Counted from the stretch's first letter, positions 41,561 to 50,806 are shown. The stretch: 64,000 bases of DNA from Acidobacteriota bacterium (GCA_028875725.1 JAPPCR010000023.1:655620-719619), one strand, 5' to 3'. The notes: generated by a model from the letters alone, not told the origin. Numbers and translations are program-made.

Positions 41561-43361
41561 AGCTGCCGGGAGCGATCCAGATCGGCGACGACCAGGCGCG
41601 CTCCTGGATCGTCGCCGGCAGCGATACGCGCGGCGCAACTCCGGCTTTCACGGCATCCCACGTCGACCAGCGGCATGTCGGGTTCTCCAGGACGCGAACG
41701 TAGTAGAACGCGTGCTGCCCGGGGTCGAAGCCGGGATCGCTCCAGGTCGCTCCCAGTTCGGCGTCGCCGGCGTCCTGGCTGATGGCGCAGTTGGACAGGT
41801 CGACGGCGGCGCCGTTGTCCGGACAGCGGTGGGTCCCGGGATCCGGTTGCAGCCCGTCGGAGCAGGCGACGTCGAAGACCTGCTCGTGCTGATCGCCGTC
41901 CTTGACCCAGCCCTTGACGATCTGGAGACGCTGGAGCGGGGCGCCGGACGGATCGCGCAGTGCGCGGACCGCGAACGTCGGGTTGCCGTCTTGATCGGCA
42001 TCGAGTTCGCCTCCCATGGCGACGCCACGCTCGTAGCCCACCGCCGCCATGTCGTCACGGAGGTGAAGGTCGTCGGGCAGGCCGTAGCCGGCGAACGTCC
42101 GCAACCGGATGCGAGTGCCCGAGGTGGCGAAGGTTTCCTTGCGACGCAGGGCCCCGTAGATGGCCTCCCGGCTGTTCTCCTCGGCCCAGACGCCGGTGAG
42201 GCCCGAGTTGCTGTAGAAGCGGCGGAAGACCTCGCGATACGTCGGTACGCCGTCGACGATGTCGACCGGGACCGAGCCCCTGCTGACCGGGTCGAAGTCA
42301 TGCACGCCGACCTTGCCGGTGTGCTTCTCCTCGTCGAACACAAACCCCGAGTTGTGGGTGTCGCTGGCACCGACGAACCCCAGTCGATACGGGTTGAAGC
42401 CCTCCCGGCTCTGAAACGCGATGCCGTCCAGCAGCGCCTGGCGGACGTAGCTGCCCCTGGGTCGGCTCCTGGCCCACTGGCCGACGCGAAACGGGAAGAT
42501 CTCGAAGTCGGCCCACTCGTCGTTGGGCGACAGAACGGGATGAGTCTCCGAGGTGCCCTTGACCTGCGTGATCTCGACGAGTGGCTCGTTGCGCATCCGC
42601 TTCGTCGCGTAGTCGGCGTCGAGCGGGCCGCCGGCGAACGTCTCGGTCTGGAACATCCAGCCGTCCGAGCCGTTCGAGTTGTGCGGGATCGCCAGCGCCT
42701 CGATGCCCTGGTCACGCAGCCGATCCATCCAGCTCCAGAGGTCCTCGGGATTCGGCGAATCGAGTCGGCTGAAGGGTTCCCGGGGTGCTGTGCCGCCCCT
42801 GAAGATCACGTTCCGGTGCAGGTTGCCGCCGTCCCGCGAGGGGGTGTACTCGTAGGCGATGAAGGTCGTCAGGGTGCCCGGCCGGTAGTGGCGTTCCGCG
42901 GCGGCGACGATCTCCTCCCAGGCCGTCCGCACCACTTCGGGATCCGCGTGCCCGGCCACGAAGTCCGAGGCGCCCGGCAGGTAGCCTCCCCGCGCCTTCA
43001 CAGTGGTCGGGTCGACGTAGCGCTCGACGTCCGGGTCGTCCGCCAGCGGGTGGCCGGGGTCGGCGAGGGCGCGCAGGACCCCCAGGTACGCCGCGTGGTC
43101 CGTCACGGCGTAGAAGTCGAGGGGCCGGTCGAGCTGGATCTCGTTTCCCGAGGGATGCAGAATCGCCTCTCCGGCGGCGAAACTGTACGCGTCGTCGGCG
43201 GTCGTCCGCGTGGCGAACGAGAAGGCGTCGAACGAGTAGGCGGTGTGCACGTGGATGTCACCGAAGAACGCCGAGCGCTCCTCGCCTGCGGCAGGCGAGA
43301 GCGGCGCGACCGTTGGGAGAATCCCCAGGATCGCCGGGAGAAGGAGTCGAGGAGGTCGCAT
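41559..43361 (-). CDS. Secreted DUF3604 protein (copy 3)
   Basis: This 600-residue DUF3604 protein has a signal peptide (RLLLPAILGILPTVAPLSPAAG). The core shows FFGDIHVHTAYSFDAFSF, YAVTDHAAYLG, IPHNSNGSDGWMF and GFVGASDTHNSG, as in copy 1. It is very similar to copy 1 over its full length, including the C-terminal ENPTCRWSTWDAVKAGV. ATG 43361 is 14 bp after the stop of a PQQ-like propeller gene. The frame reads much further upstream, but those residues are antisense-like shadow of the propeller gene. Third gene of an MBL-propeller-DUF3604 operon. Confidence 0.88.
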   Translation of the reverse strand: MRPPRLLLPAILGILPTVAPLSPAAGEERSAFFGDIHVHTAYSFDAFSFATRTTADDAYSFAAGEAILHPSGNEIQLDRPLDFYAVTDHAAYLGVLRALADPGHPLADDPDVERYVDPTTVKARGGYLPGASDFVAGHADPEVVRTAWEEIVAAAERHYRPGTLTTFIAYEYTPSRDGGNLHRNVIFRGGTAPREPFSRLDSPNPEDLWSWMDRLRDQGIEALAIPHNSNGSDGWMFQTETFAGGPLDADYATKRMRNEPLVEITQVKGTSETHPVLSPNDEWADFEIFPFRVGQWARSRPRGSYVRQALLDGIAFQSREGFNPYRLGFVGASDTHNSGFVFDEEKHTGKVGVHDFDPVSRGSVPVDIVDGVPTYREVFRRFYSNSGLTGVWAEENSREAIYGALRRKETFATSGTRIRLRTFAGYGLPDDLHLRDDMAAVGYERGVAMGGELDADQDGNPTFAVRALRDPSGAPLQRLQIVKGWVKDGDQHEQVFDVACSDGLQPDPGTHRCPDNGAAVDLSNCAISQDAGDAELGATWSDPGFDPGQHAFYYVRVLENPTCRWSTWDAVKAGVAPRVSLPATIQERAWSSPIWIAPGS

Positions 43362-43375
43362 GGTGGCTCCGGGCG

Positions 43376-44719
43376 TCACTGGTAGTCCGTCGCGTTCAAC
43401 GACACGGAGATCATCTCCTCGTCGTTTCTGATGTAGACGTGCTTGTTGGCGTAAGCCGGGTGAACCCAGCTCACGTAGCGCAGCTCCCGCCGGTTGCCAG
43501 GTCTCGACGTGGGGGTGATGAGGTGCGTCCGGCTGACTTCCTCGTAGCCGGAGGGACTCAGTCTGGCGATGATCAGGTCGCCGCGATCGTTGTTGATGAA
43601 GACTCGGTCGCCGTTCTGGACGAGGAACCCAGAGACCCAGCGCCGTCGTTCTCCGGTCGCTTCCTGCGTTTCCCAGAGGCGCTCGCCCGTCTCGGCGTTC
43701 AGGCCGCGTAGCTGGCCGTAGCTGCAGATGCCGTAGATGGTCCCGCCGTCGATGATCGGCGTCGCCAGCACGGCGTGCAGTCCGTCGGTCTGGATCTCGC
43801 TGTTGCTCGAGCCCTTCCAGGCTACGGTGGCGCCGGGCCTGTCCTGGTTGAGCGTCAGCATCAGGGGTCCGTCGTAGAACGTCGTGAAGAACAGTTGCGA
43901 TCCGACCTGCACCGGCGTCGCGACGGTCATCGCGCCGCCAACCGTGTAGGGCTGCCGCCAGTAGAACTCGCCGTTGCTCGGATCGAGTGAGACGACCTCT
44001 TCCGGATTCCAGACGATGAGCTGCCGCGCGCCGCCGGCCTCGATGATGATCGGCTGCGCGACGCCGAGGTCCGCTTCGCTGTCGAGCGCCCGCCAGATCT
44101 CCTCGCCGGTCATCTTGTCGAAGGCGACGACCCGTGCGTTCTCCGGCCCGCCGACAAAGCCGATGAGCCGCGGGCCGTCGACCAGCGGTGCGCTGGCGAA
44201 GCCCCAGTCGAACCCCCACTGCAAGCGGTCGACGCCGTAGTCCACGGCGTAGTCCTTTCGCCAGAGGAGGGCGCCGGTCTCCACGTCGAACGCCGACAGG
44301 ACGCCCGTGCGCCCCAGGGTGTAGACGCGGTCCCCATCGACCGTCGGGGTCGCGCCGGGACCTGTTTCCCACTGAATCCCGGCGTAGTCCGCCTCCCATT
44401 CCTGAGTCCAGAGGACACGACCGGTCGCCTCATCGAGCGCGAGCGCTCGCTCGGTTCCGCGCATTCCGTGCGTGGCTTCGAAGTCGGTGATGAAGACGCG
44501 GCCGTCGGCCACGGCGGGGCCCGCGAACCCCGCCTTGATCGGAGTCCGCCAGAGCGCCTTCAGGCCCTCGGCGGGGAACTCCTCCAGGATCCCGGTCTCG
44601 TGCCAGACGCCGAGGCGGCCCTCGCCTCGAAACTCCGGCCAGTCATCGGCACGCGCCTGGGTCGCACCCGCCAGGAGGAATGCGACACACGCCAGAAGCG
44701 CCATGAGTCGTCCGGTCAT
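43376..44719 (-). CDS. Secreted PQQ-like beta-propeller protein
   Basis: This 447-residue exported beta-propeller has a signal peptide (LMALLACVAFLLAGATQARA). Repeats end in the usual ALDEATGRVLWTQEW, AFDVETGALLWRKDY and LNAETGERLWETQ. Unlike the enzyme at 22009, the calcium- and PQQ-binding residues of alcohol dehydrogenases are not evident. It is probably a WD-like outer-membrane or periplasmic scaffold or a BamB-like protein. ATG 44719 is 10 bp after the MBL gene stop. It is co-transcribed with a DUF3604 gene, as in the 27357-18975 operon, where a PQQ-type protein also neighbours DUF3604. Confidence 0.82.
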   Translation of the reverse strand: MTGRLMALLACVAFLLAGATQARADDWPEFRGEGRLGVWHETGILEEFPAEGLKALWRTPIKAGFAGPAVADGRVFITDFEATHGMRGTERALALDEATGRVLWTQEWEADYAGIQWETGPGATPTVDGDRVYTLGRTGVLSAFDVETGALLWRKDYAVDYGVDRLQWGFDWGFASAPLVDGPRLIGFVGGPENARVVAFDKMTGEEIWRALDSEADLGVAQPIIIEAGGARQLIVWNPEEVVSLDPSNGEFYWRQPYTVGGAMTVATPVQVGSQLFFTTFYDGPLMLTLNQDRPGATVAWKGSSNSEIQTDGLHAVLATPIIDGGTIYGICSYGQLRGLNAETGERLWETQEATGERRRWVSGFLVQNGDRVFINNDRGDLIIARLSPSGYEEVSRTHLITPTSRPGNRRELRYVSWVHPAYANKHVYIRNDEEMISVSLNATDYQ

Positions 44720-44729
44720 GCGCGGCCCG

Positions 44730-45686
44730 CTACCTGTTCGCCAGCTCGTCATAGATCGCCTCGATGTTCGCTCTCGCGTGTTCCATGCCGTAGTCCCCGT
44801 AGCGCTCAGGCAGATCGAGGGTCGCCGCCGCCTCGTCGACGCTCAGGCCGGCCCGGAAGGCCTCTTCCGTGGCCGCCAGAAAGTCGCGGTTGAAGTCGGC
44901 GTACTCCTTCAGATCTTCCCACGTCATGAACCCCGTCCAGGGGCGGTCCGCCCCGGTTTCCCGGCGACCCCTTCCGGCGTAGGTCACAGGAGCCTCACCG
45001 TGGCCCGTGATCACACGACTCACACCCGGGATCCCGGCAACCGCCTTCGCCAGCGTGTCGGGGAAGGCCACGCCGCTGCCGCCGTTCTGCCTGTCGATGA
45101 CCGGCGTCGCCTTCGAAGGAAACAGGCCTCCCATGTACGCCACCCCCTTGGCGGGGAAGACAACGATGATGTCGCCATCGGTGTGGGCGGGTCCGAAGTA
45201 GTACAGCTCGACGCGGTCGATGTCCTCGAGCAGCGAGAAGCGGTCGACGAACGTCGTCGTGGTTAGCGAGGCGGCGTTCGCACCCGAGTAGAGGTCCATC
45301 CGGGCCATGTTCGCCTTCGTGTTCTCGTGCGCCACGATCAGGGCGGCGCTGCCGAATTCGCCGTTGCTGCCGGCATGATCCGGATGCGCGCTGGTGTTGA
45401 TGATCGTCGTGACCGGAAGATCGGTCACCCCGTCGAGGGCGTCCCGCACCGCCTGGCCCCATCCCGGGCGCTTCGTGTCGATCAACACGACGCCGCCGTT
45501 GATCTCGTCTATCAGCGCCAGCGAGTTGGCCCCGCCGCCCGACAGGTGGTAGAGCGTGTCCATCACGCCCAGGGTGTCGATGCGGACCGTCTTCGGCTCC
45601 TGCGCGTGGCCGTTCGCTGGTAGAGCCGCGAGCGAAACCAGCGACAGAGCCACGAGCCTCACGTCCAGTCTCACGCACCGTTTCAT
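44730..45686 (-). CDS. Secreted MBL-fold metallo-hydrolase
   Basis: This metallo-beta-lactamase-fold protein of 318 residues has a signal peptide (LVALSLVSLAALPANGHAQ). Zinc-site residues appear in NTSAHPDHAGSN, GPAHTDGD and ITGHGEAP. The usual first His of HxHxDH is Ser (TSAHPDH), so one site may be altered. An ATG at 45686 gives MKRCVRLDVRLVALSL, and the longer frame adds a doubtful N-terminus. The domain order and size resemble quinoprotein relay system MBL proteins and general lactonases. The substrate is unknown. It is the first gene of the MBL-propeller-DUF3604 operon and is divergent from a cyclase-family lipoprotein. Confidence 0.82.
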   Translation of the reverse strand: MKRCVRLDVRLVALSLVSLAALPANGHAQEPKTVRIDTLGVMDTLYHLSGGGANSLALIDEINGGVVLIDTKRPGWGQAVRDALDGVTDLPVTTIINTSAHPDHAGSNGEFGSAALIVAHENTKANMARMDLYSGANAASLTTTTFVDRFSLLEDIDRVELYYFGPAHTDGDIIVVFPAKGVAYMGGLFPSKATPVIDRQNGGSGVAFPDTLAKAVAGIPGVSRVITGHGEAPVTYAGRGRRETGADRPWTGFMTWEDLKEYADFNRDFLAATEEAFRAGLSVDEAAATLDLPERYGDYGMEHARANIEAIYDELANR

Positions 45687-45749
45687 GAACTTCCTCCCCG
45701 GCAACGTGTGGCAAGGTAGCAAATGATGTCCACAGGCCGCTCGATGAAT

Positions 45750-45776
45750 CGGTGCAGCCTACGAAGAGATGCACCG
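45750..45776. promoter_or_regulatory. Inverted repeat in the divergent control region
   Basis: CGGTGCA (45750-45756) and TGCACCG (45770-45776) are perfect complements 20 bp apart centre to centre. They lie between the MBL operon (-) and the cyclase operon (+). A shared operator for a dimeric regulator is a reasonable guess, but no regulator gene is adjacent. Confidence 0.35.
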
Positions 45777-45844
45777 TCGCGTCGAAGGACCACGCACGAC
45801 CCCGCCGCCGCGCCCCCAAGAAGGCGTGCACTACTAGGAGCACT

Positions 45845-46894
45845 ATGAAAGCCACACATCTGACGCTCGGTATTGCGTGCATCCTGCTGACTGGCGCCTG
45901 CGCGGCGACCCCGGAGGAGGCGACTGAGCCGGCATCCTCGCCGGAACCCGCCCCGAGCTACTCGCCCGAATCGCGCGATCTCGCCCAAGCGGACATCGAG
46001 CGCCTGATGGAGGAGCTATCCAACTGGGGTCGCTGGGGTGACGACGACCAGCTCGGGACGGCCAACCTGATCACCCGGGAGAAGCGCCTCGAGGCCCTGG
46101 CGCTGGCGACGGAGGGCATCTCCGTCTCGCTCGCCCATCCCCTGATCATCGAGCAGGCCGTCGACGTGCCGTTTCCGTTCGAGCGCGCGATCCTGCGACT
46201 GCCCGATCCCGACGAGGAGCCCGCCTTTCGCGGCGGCGTCAGCGACCGCTACGAGATCAGCTACCACGGTTACTCGCACAGCCACATCGACGCGCTGTGC
46301 CACATCCTCTACAAGGGGAAGATGTACAACGGCTACTCGCAGGACACGGTGACCGGGGAAGGCTGCACGCGGTCTTCGATCTTCAACCTCCGGGGCGGCA
46401 TCGTCACGAGGGGCATCGTCTTCGATATCCCCCGCCTGAAGGGCGTGCCGTACCTCGAGCCGGGGACGCCGATCTACACCGAGGATCTCGAAGCCTTCGA
46501 GGAGATGGCCGGACTCCGCGTCCGTTCCGGCGACGCCGTCTTCATCCGCACCGGGCGCTGGGCGCGGCGCGCCGAACTCGGGCCCTGGAATGTGTCGCAG
46601 AACGCGGCCGGCCTCCATGCCTCGACGATGCCCTGGGTGCGCTCCCGCGACATCTCGTTCATCGGCTCGGATGCTGCGCTCGACGTGGTTCCGTCGCTGG
46701 TGGAGGGCGTGGACCTTCCGGTCCACACCCTGACGATCGTCGCCATGGGCCTCGACATCTTCGACAACCAGGACCTCGAGGCCGTCGCCGAAACGGCGGC
46801 CGAGCTGGGTCGCTGGGAGTTCCTGCTCGTGGCGGGGCCGCTGGCCGTCGAAACCGGAACCGGCTCGCCGATCAACGCACTGGCGATCTTCTGA
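45845..46894 (+). CDS. Cyclase-family lipoprotein
   Basis: This 349-residue protein of the cyclase/kynurenine formamidase-like family carries a lipoprotein-type leader ending in LLTGAC. The metal motif is well preserved: HGYSHSHIDALCHI with four His and one Asp. A second cyclase (16127-16897) shows a more diverged motif. AGGAG lies 5 bp before the ATG. It heads a plus-strand operon with an acyl-CoA dehydrogenase and a propeller protein. Family members hydrolyse amides, esters or cyclic acids. The export signal suggests a periplasmic substrate. Confidence 0.82.
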   Translation: MKATHLTLGIACILLTGACAATPEEATEPASSPEPAPSYSPESRDLAQADIERLMEELSNWGRWGDDDQLGTANLITREKRLEALALATEGISVSLAHPLIIEQAVDVPFPFERAILRLPDPDEEPAFRGGVSDRYEISYHGYSHSHIDALCHILYKGKMYNGYSQDTVTGEGCTRSSIFNLRGGIVTRGIVFDIPRLKGVPYLEPGTPIYTEDLEAFEEMAGLRVRSGDAVFIRTGRWARRAELGPWNVSQNAAGLHASTMPWVRSRDISFIGSDAALDVVPSLVEGVDLPVHTLTIVAMGLDIFDNQDLEAVAETAAELGRWEFLLVAGPLAVETGTGSPINALAIF

Positions 46895-46928
46895 GACCGA
46901 CCTCAACAGAACTACTGAAGGAGAGACG

Positions 46929-48155
46929 ATGATCGATTTCGAGATTCCACAAGAGACCAAGGCGGTCCGCGCCAAGGTGCGCGACTTCGTCCAGAACGAG
47001 TGCATCCCGGCCGAAGAGGGATGCACGCCGGAGAACTTCGACGAGGTGCTCGCGGAGCTCCGCAAAAAGGCGAGGTCGCAGGGGCTGTGGTGCCCCTTCA
47101 TCCCGGAGGAGCACGGCGGCATGGGCCTGAAGCCGCTGGCCAATGCGCTGGTCCAGATGGAGCTCGGCGAGAGCTTCCTCGGCGCGCTCTCGCTCAACAC
47201 GCAAGGCCCCGACGACGCGACCATGCTGACGCTGCTCGAGAACGGCACCGACGACCAGAAGGAGCGCTTCCTGAAGCCTCTGCTGGCGGGCGAGAAGCGC
47301 ATCTGCTACTCGATGACCGAGCGAGCCGCCGGCGCGGACGCCACGGGCATGCAGACCTCCGCCGTACTCGACGGAGACAACTACGTGCTAAACGGCGAGA
47401 AGTGGTTCAGCTCCTCCGCGAGCGTCGCCGACGTCGCCCTCGTCATGGCGAAGACCGATCCCGACGTCGCCCGGCACCGGCAGTTCTCGACGTTTCTCGT
47501 CGAGCTGCCGAACCCCGGCTACAGGATCGTCCGCGACATCGAGACGATGCAGCCGCACACCGACCTCGGCCTGAAACTCGGAGGCTCGCACTCGGAGATT
47601 CGCATCGAGAACCTCATCGTCCCGAAGGAGAACCTCCTCGGTGGCCGCGGCCAGGGCTTCGCAATGGGCCAGCACCGCCTCGCCTACGGGCGATTGCGTC
47701 ACGGCATGCACAATGTCGCAAGGGCACAGCGCGCCCTCGACCTCGCCGTCGGGCACGCCGTGAAACGGGTGACCTTCGGCAAGCGCCTCGCCGACCGCCA
47801 GGGGGTTCGCTGGATGCTCGCCGACTGCGCCGCCGAGCTCTACAAAGCCCGGCTCATGCTGCTCCACATCGCCTACAAGGCGGAGAATGGCATGGACCTG
47901 CGCAACGAGAACGGCATCGCCAAGGTCTTCCTCGCCAACATGGTGCACCAGGTGGTCGACACCGCGCTCCAGCTCCACGGCGCCCTGGGCTACAGCATGG
48001 ACACGCCGCTGGCCGGCTGGTATCGCGCCGTCCGCGCGCAGCGTCTGGTCGACGGGCCGGACGAGGTCCATCGCTGGCGCACCGGCAAGAACGTCGTGCA
48101 GGCGTTCGAGGCGCACGGCACCTGCGCGTCGGCCTGCGGCGGCGATCTCCTTTGA
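46929..48155 (+). CDS. Acyl-CoA dehydrogenase
   Basis: This 408-residue flavin-dependent acyl-CoA dehydrogenase has the N-terminal helical domain from MIDFEIPQETKAVRAKVRDF, the CYSMTERAAGADATGMQT FAD region, the middle beta domain VLNGEKWFSSSASVADVALVM, and the C-terminal helical domain ending in LVDGPDEVHRWRTG. GGAGAGACG lies directly before the ATG. There is no signal peptide, so it acts in the cytosol, feeding electrons to ETF. The stop overlaps the next gene's TTG start (TTGA). Chain-length specificity is not visible. It probably handles the acyl product of the pathway this operon serves. Confidence 0.92.
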   Translation: MIDFEIPQETKAVRAKVRDFVQNECIPAEEGCTPENFDEVLAELRKKARSQGLWCPFIPEEHGGMGLKPLANALVQMELGESFLGALSLNTQGPDDATMLTLLENGTDDQKERFLKPLLAGEKRICYSMTERAAGADATGMQTSAVLDGDNYVLNGEKWFSSSASVADVALVMAKTDPDVARHRQFSTFLVELPNPGYRIVRDIETMQPHTDLGLKLGGSHSEIRIENLIVPKENLLGGRGQGFAMGQHRLAYGRLRHGMHNVARAQRALDLAVGHAVKRVTFGKRLADRQGVRWMLADCAAELYKARLMLLHIAYKAENGMDLRNENGIAKVFLANMVHQVVDTALQLHGALGYSMDTPLAGWYRAVRAQRLVDGPDEVHRWRTGKNVVQAFEAHGTCASACGGDLL

Positions 48156-49609
48156 AGCGACCAGCGCTCTCGGTCCTTAGCGCCGTTGCCTTCTCGTCGC
48201 TCGCCTGGGCCGAGACCGCCGAGTGGTCGCGGTTCCGGGGACCGAACGGCGGCGGCGCCATCGAGGCGGGCGCCCTGCCGGTCGAAGTGGGCCTCGACCG
48301 CAACCTCCTCTGGCGGACCGAGCTCCCGTCCGGCGACTCGTCGCCGATCCTGAGCGCCGAGCGGATCTTCCTGACCGCCTCGGAAGGCGAAGCGCTCTAC
48401 ACGATCGCCCTCGATCGCGAGACCGGATCGGAGCTCTGGCGGCGCGAGGCCCCGAGGCCGCGGACCGAGACGCTCGACAACCGCAACGGGCCGGCGTCGC
48501 CGTCTGCGGTCACGGACGGCGAGCGCGTCTGGGTCTTCTTCGGCGACTTCGGCCTTCTCTGCTACACCGTCGACGGCGAGGAAATCTGGCGCCACCCCCT
48601 CGGCCCCTTCGACAACATCTACGGCATGGGCGCCTCGCCGATCCTCGCCGCGGGCAACGTGGTTCTCGCGGTTGACCAGCAGCGGGACTCCTACGTCCTC
48701 GCCGTGGACGCCGGGTCGGGAGAACTTGTCTGGCGCACCGAACGGCCGGCCGCGAGAAGCGGCCACTCGACGCCGGTCCTACACCATCCCGAAGGCGGCG
48801 AGCTCCAGATCGTCCTGCCGGGCTCGTTCTTCCTCACCGGCTACTCGGCCGAAACCGGCGAGCGTCTCTGGTGGGTGAGCGGTCTCTCGTTCGAGATGAA
48901 GTCGACGCCGGCCGTCGAGGATGGCGTCCTCTTCATTAACGGCTACGCGATGCCGCTCAACGAGGAGGGGCGTCACGTCCGCCTCGATCCCTTCAGCGAC
49001 GTCGTCGCCGAGCATGACGGCAACGGGGACGGGAAGATCTCGGAGGAGGAGGCGCCGGAGGGTCTGGTCCGCAACCTCCTGTCCTACTTCGATCTGGCGA
49101 GCGACGGCCACCTCGACGAAGGGGACTGGACGTACTTCCAGTCGGCGCTCGACAGCCGCAACGGCATTCTCGCCATCGAGCTGCCGGAAGCGGGCCTGCG
49201 AGGAGACCTGACGGCCACCCACACACGATGGACCTACCACCGCAAGATCCCGCAGCTCCCGTCGCCGATCGTCGACGACGGCGTTCTCCTCATGGTCGAC
49301 GACAGCGGCATCACGACGACGCTCCGCTCCGCGACGGGAGAACTCATCGAGGAGGGCCGCCTCGAAGGAGCGGTCGACAGCTACTACGCCTCGCCAATCG
49401 TGGCGGACGGCAAGTTCTACCTGGTCTCGAGGTCAGGCAAGCTCGTTGTGCTCCCGAGCGACGGCTCTCTCGAGCCGCTAGCCGTCTCGGATCTTGACGA
49501 CCTGGCCACGGCGACGCCGGCGATCGACGGAACGACGATGTACCTCCGGACACGAAGCGCGCTGTGGGCGTTTCAGCGTTCGGCGGACGACTCGCCGGCC
49601 GACCGCTAG
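48152..49609 (+). CDS. Secreted PQQ-like beta-propeller with EF-hand loops
   Basis: This exported beta-propeller of 485 residues has a signal peptide (PALSVLSAVAFSSLAWA). It begins WSRFRGPNGGGAIEAGALPV, the usual opening of this family. A canonical EF-hand loop is inserted (EHDGNGDGKISEEEAPEG), followed by a degenerate one (DLASDGHLDEGDW). Such propellers with calcium-binding inserts are common in marine Planctomycetes and similar bacteria, as I recall. The TTG 48152 overlaps the dehydrogenase stop (TTGA). The longer frame through 47000 is antisense-like shadow of the dehydrogenase. No catalytic residues are assignable. Confidence 0.85.
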   Translation: MKRPALSVLSAVAFSSLAWAETAEWSRFRGPNGGGAIEAGALPVEVGLDRNLLWRTELPSGDSSPILSAERIFLTASEGEALYTIALDRETGSELWRREAPRPRTETLDNRNGPASPSAVTDGERVWVFFGDFGLLCYTVDGEEIWRHPLGPFDNIYGMGASPILAAGNVVLAVDQQRDSYVLAVDAGSGELVWRTERPAARSGHSTPVLHHPEGGELQIVLPGSFFLTGYSAETGERLWWVSGLSFEMKSTPAVEDGVLFINGYAMPLNEEGRHVRLDPFSDVVAEHDGNGDGKISEEEAPEGLVRNLLSYFDLASDGHLDEGDWTYFQSALDSRNGILAIELPEAGLRGDLTATHTRWTYHRKIPQLPSPIVDDGVLLMVDDSGITTTLRSATGELIEEGRLEGAVDSYYASPIVADGKFYLVSRSGKLVVLPSDGSLEPLAVSDLDDLATATPAIDGTTMYLRTRSALWAFQRSADDSPADR

Positions 49610-49624
49610 ACTCCCTCCACCCCC

Positions 49625-50806
49625 ATGAACGACACGCTCAGCGCAGGCGACCCAGTAGCGACACCCACCCGGGCGGAGCACGCGGCCGGGATGGCGGCCT
49701 ATCAGGAAGAGGGGCTGCGCATCGCCGCCGAGATCGGCAACCGGGGGCCGATTCGCCTGACCGACGGCGGCAGGCTCCATCCAGACATCCTGGAGGCGTA
49801 CTGGCGGCACGGGTTCTACGTCTTCGAAGGGCTCATCGACGGCGACGAGGTGGCCGAGCTGCGCCGCGACGCCAGCGAGATGCTGGAGCGCGCGCCGGTT
49901 GGCCCGGACGCGGACGTTGACGCGCAGGGGCGGCCAGCGCTGGGTCTCGACTACGCCCGCCCGCCGTATCTCTTCGCCAAGCCGCTGGCAGACCCCTGGG
50001 GCGGCACGGAGCTTCTCAGCGGACGTCACCCGACGCAGATGACGCAGCCGCTACCCGAACGGGACGCGCCCGCCGATGTCGTCTTCATCATGAGTTCGAT
50101 GTGCCAGGCGATGCCCTCCGGCCTGCGGCTCTACGGCCACCCACACCTGCTCGAGATCGCCGCCGCGATCAACGGCGACGACTTCGTGCCCTTCAACGAC
50201 GCGATCTTCGTCAAGCAGCCGGGTCTCGGTGGTTCGGTGTCGTGGCACCAGGACGGCGTGACCCACTGGGGTTCTCCGGACTGGGACGAAGGCATCCACG
50301 GCTTCAACTTCCAGGTGCAGCTCTACCCGACGACTCCGGCGAGCTGTCTCTGGGTGGTGCCCGGCAGCCACAAGCTGGGGAAGATCGACATCAAGGCGCG
50401 GGTCCAGGCGAACGGAGGAAGCGAGAAGCTCCCCGGGGCCCTGCCGCTCGTCTGCGACGCCGGCGACGTCACGATCGTCAACCGCCAGATGCTCCACGCC
50501 TCGTTCGCCAACACCTCGTCCGACCTGCGCATCTCGCTCACCTTCGGCTTCCACCGCCGCAGATCGGTCGAGGGGCAGAAGGGCGCACTCGGCGTTGAAG
50601 CCGACGAGGTCGTCTACGACGCACGGCGGATCTTCGATCGCTCGTCCGTGATCGCCGTGGCGATCGACGCCCGCCGGCAGCACTGGCCCGGGGAAGCCTC
50701 GTTCGTCTACGAGCCCTTCGCCGGCCTGGAGGACGACTTCCGCTTCAACGACGAGACGTTCGAGCGCGTGATCCGGGACTACAATCTGAACGATCTGGCG
50801 ATCTAG
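49625..50806 (+). CDS. Phytanoyl-CoA dioxygenase (PhyH) family protein (copy 2)
   Basis: This 393-residue Fe(II)/2-oxoglutarate oxygenase-like protein carries the WHQDG facial-triad element (SVSWHQDGVTHWG) and a distal His in NRQMLHASFANTS. An extra N-terminal extension of about 60 residues precedes the core (EAYWRHGFYVFEGLIDGDEV). The ATG lies 15 bp after the propeller gene stop, so it probably belongs to the same operon. The gene ends at a CTAG whose palindrome also supplies the stop of the convergent gene. The substrate is unknown. Neighbours suggest a hydroxylation step before acyl-CoA processing. Confidence 0.86.
   Translation: MNDTLSAGDPVATPTRAEHAAGMAAYQEEGLRIAAEIGNRGPIRLTDGGRLHPDILEAYWRHGFYVFEGLIDGDEVAELRRDASEMLERAPVGPDADVDAQGRPALGLDYARPPYLFAKPLADPWGGTELLSGRHPTQMTQPLPERDAPADVVFIMSSMCQAMPSGLRLYGHPHLLEIAAAINGDDFVPFNDAIFVKQPGLGGSVSWHQDGVTHWGSPDWDEGIHGFNFQVQLYPTTPASCLWVVPGSHKLGKIDIKARVQANGGSEKLPGALPLVCDAGDVTIVNRQMLHASFANTSSDLRISLTFGFHRRRSVEGQKGALGVEADEVVYDARRIFDRSSVIAVAIDARRQHWPGEASFVYEPFAGLEDDFRFNDETFERVIRDYNLNDLAI

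Noticed and set aside
41677..42715. Minus-strand 355-residue frame inside DUF3604 copy 3
   Set aside because: It is a Ser/Arg/Thr-rich alternative frame without signals.
43362..44399. N-terminal extension of the DUF3604 copy 3 frame
   Set aside because: It is a shadow of the propeller gene. A signal peptide begins right at ATG 43361.
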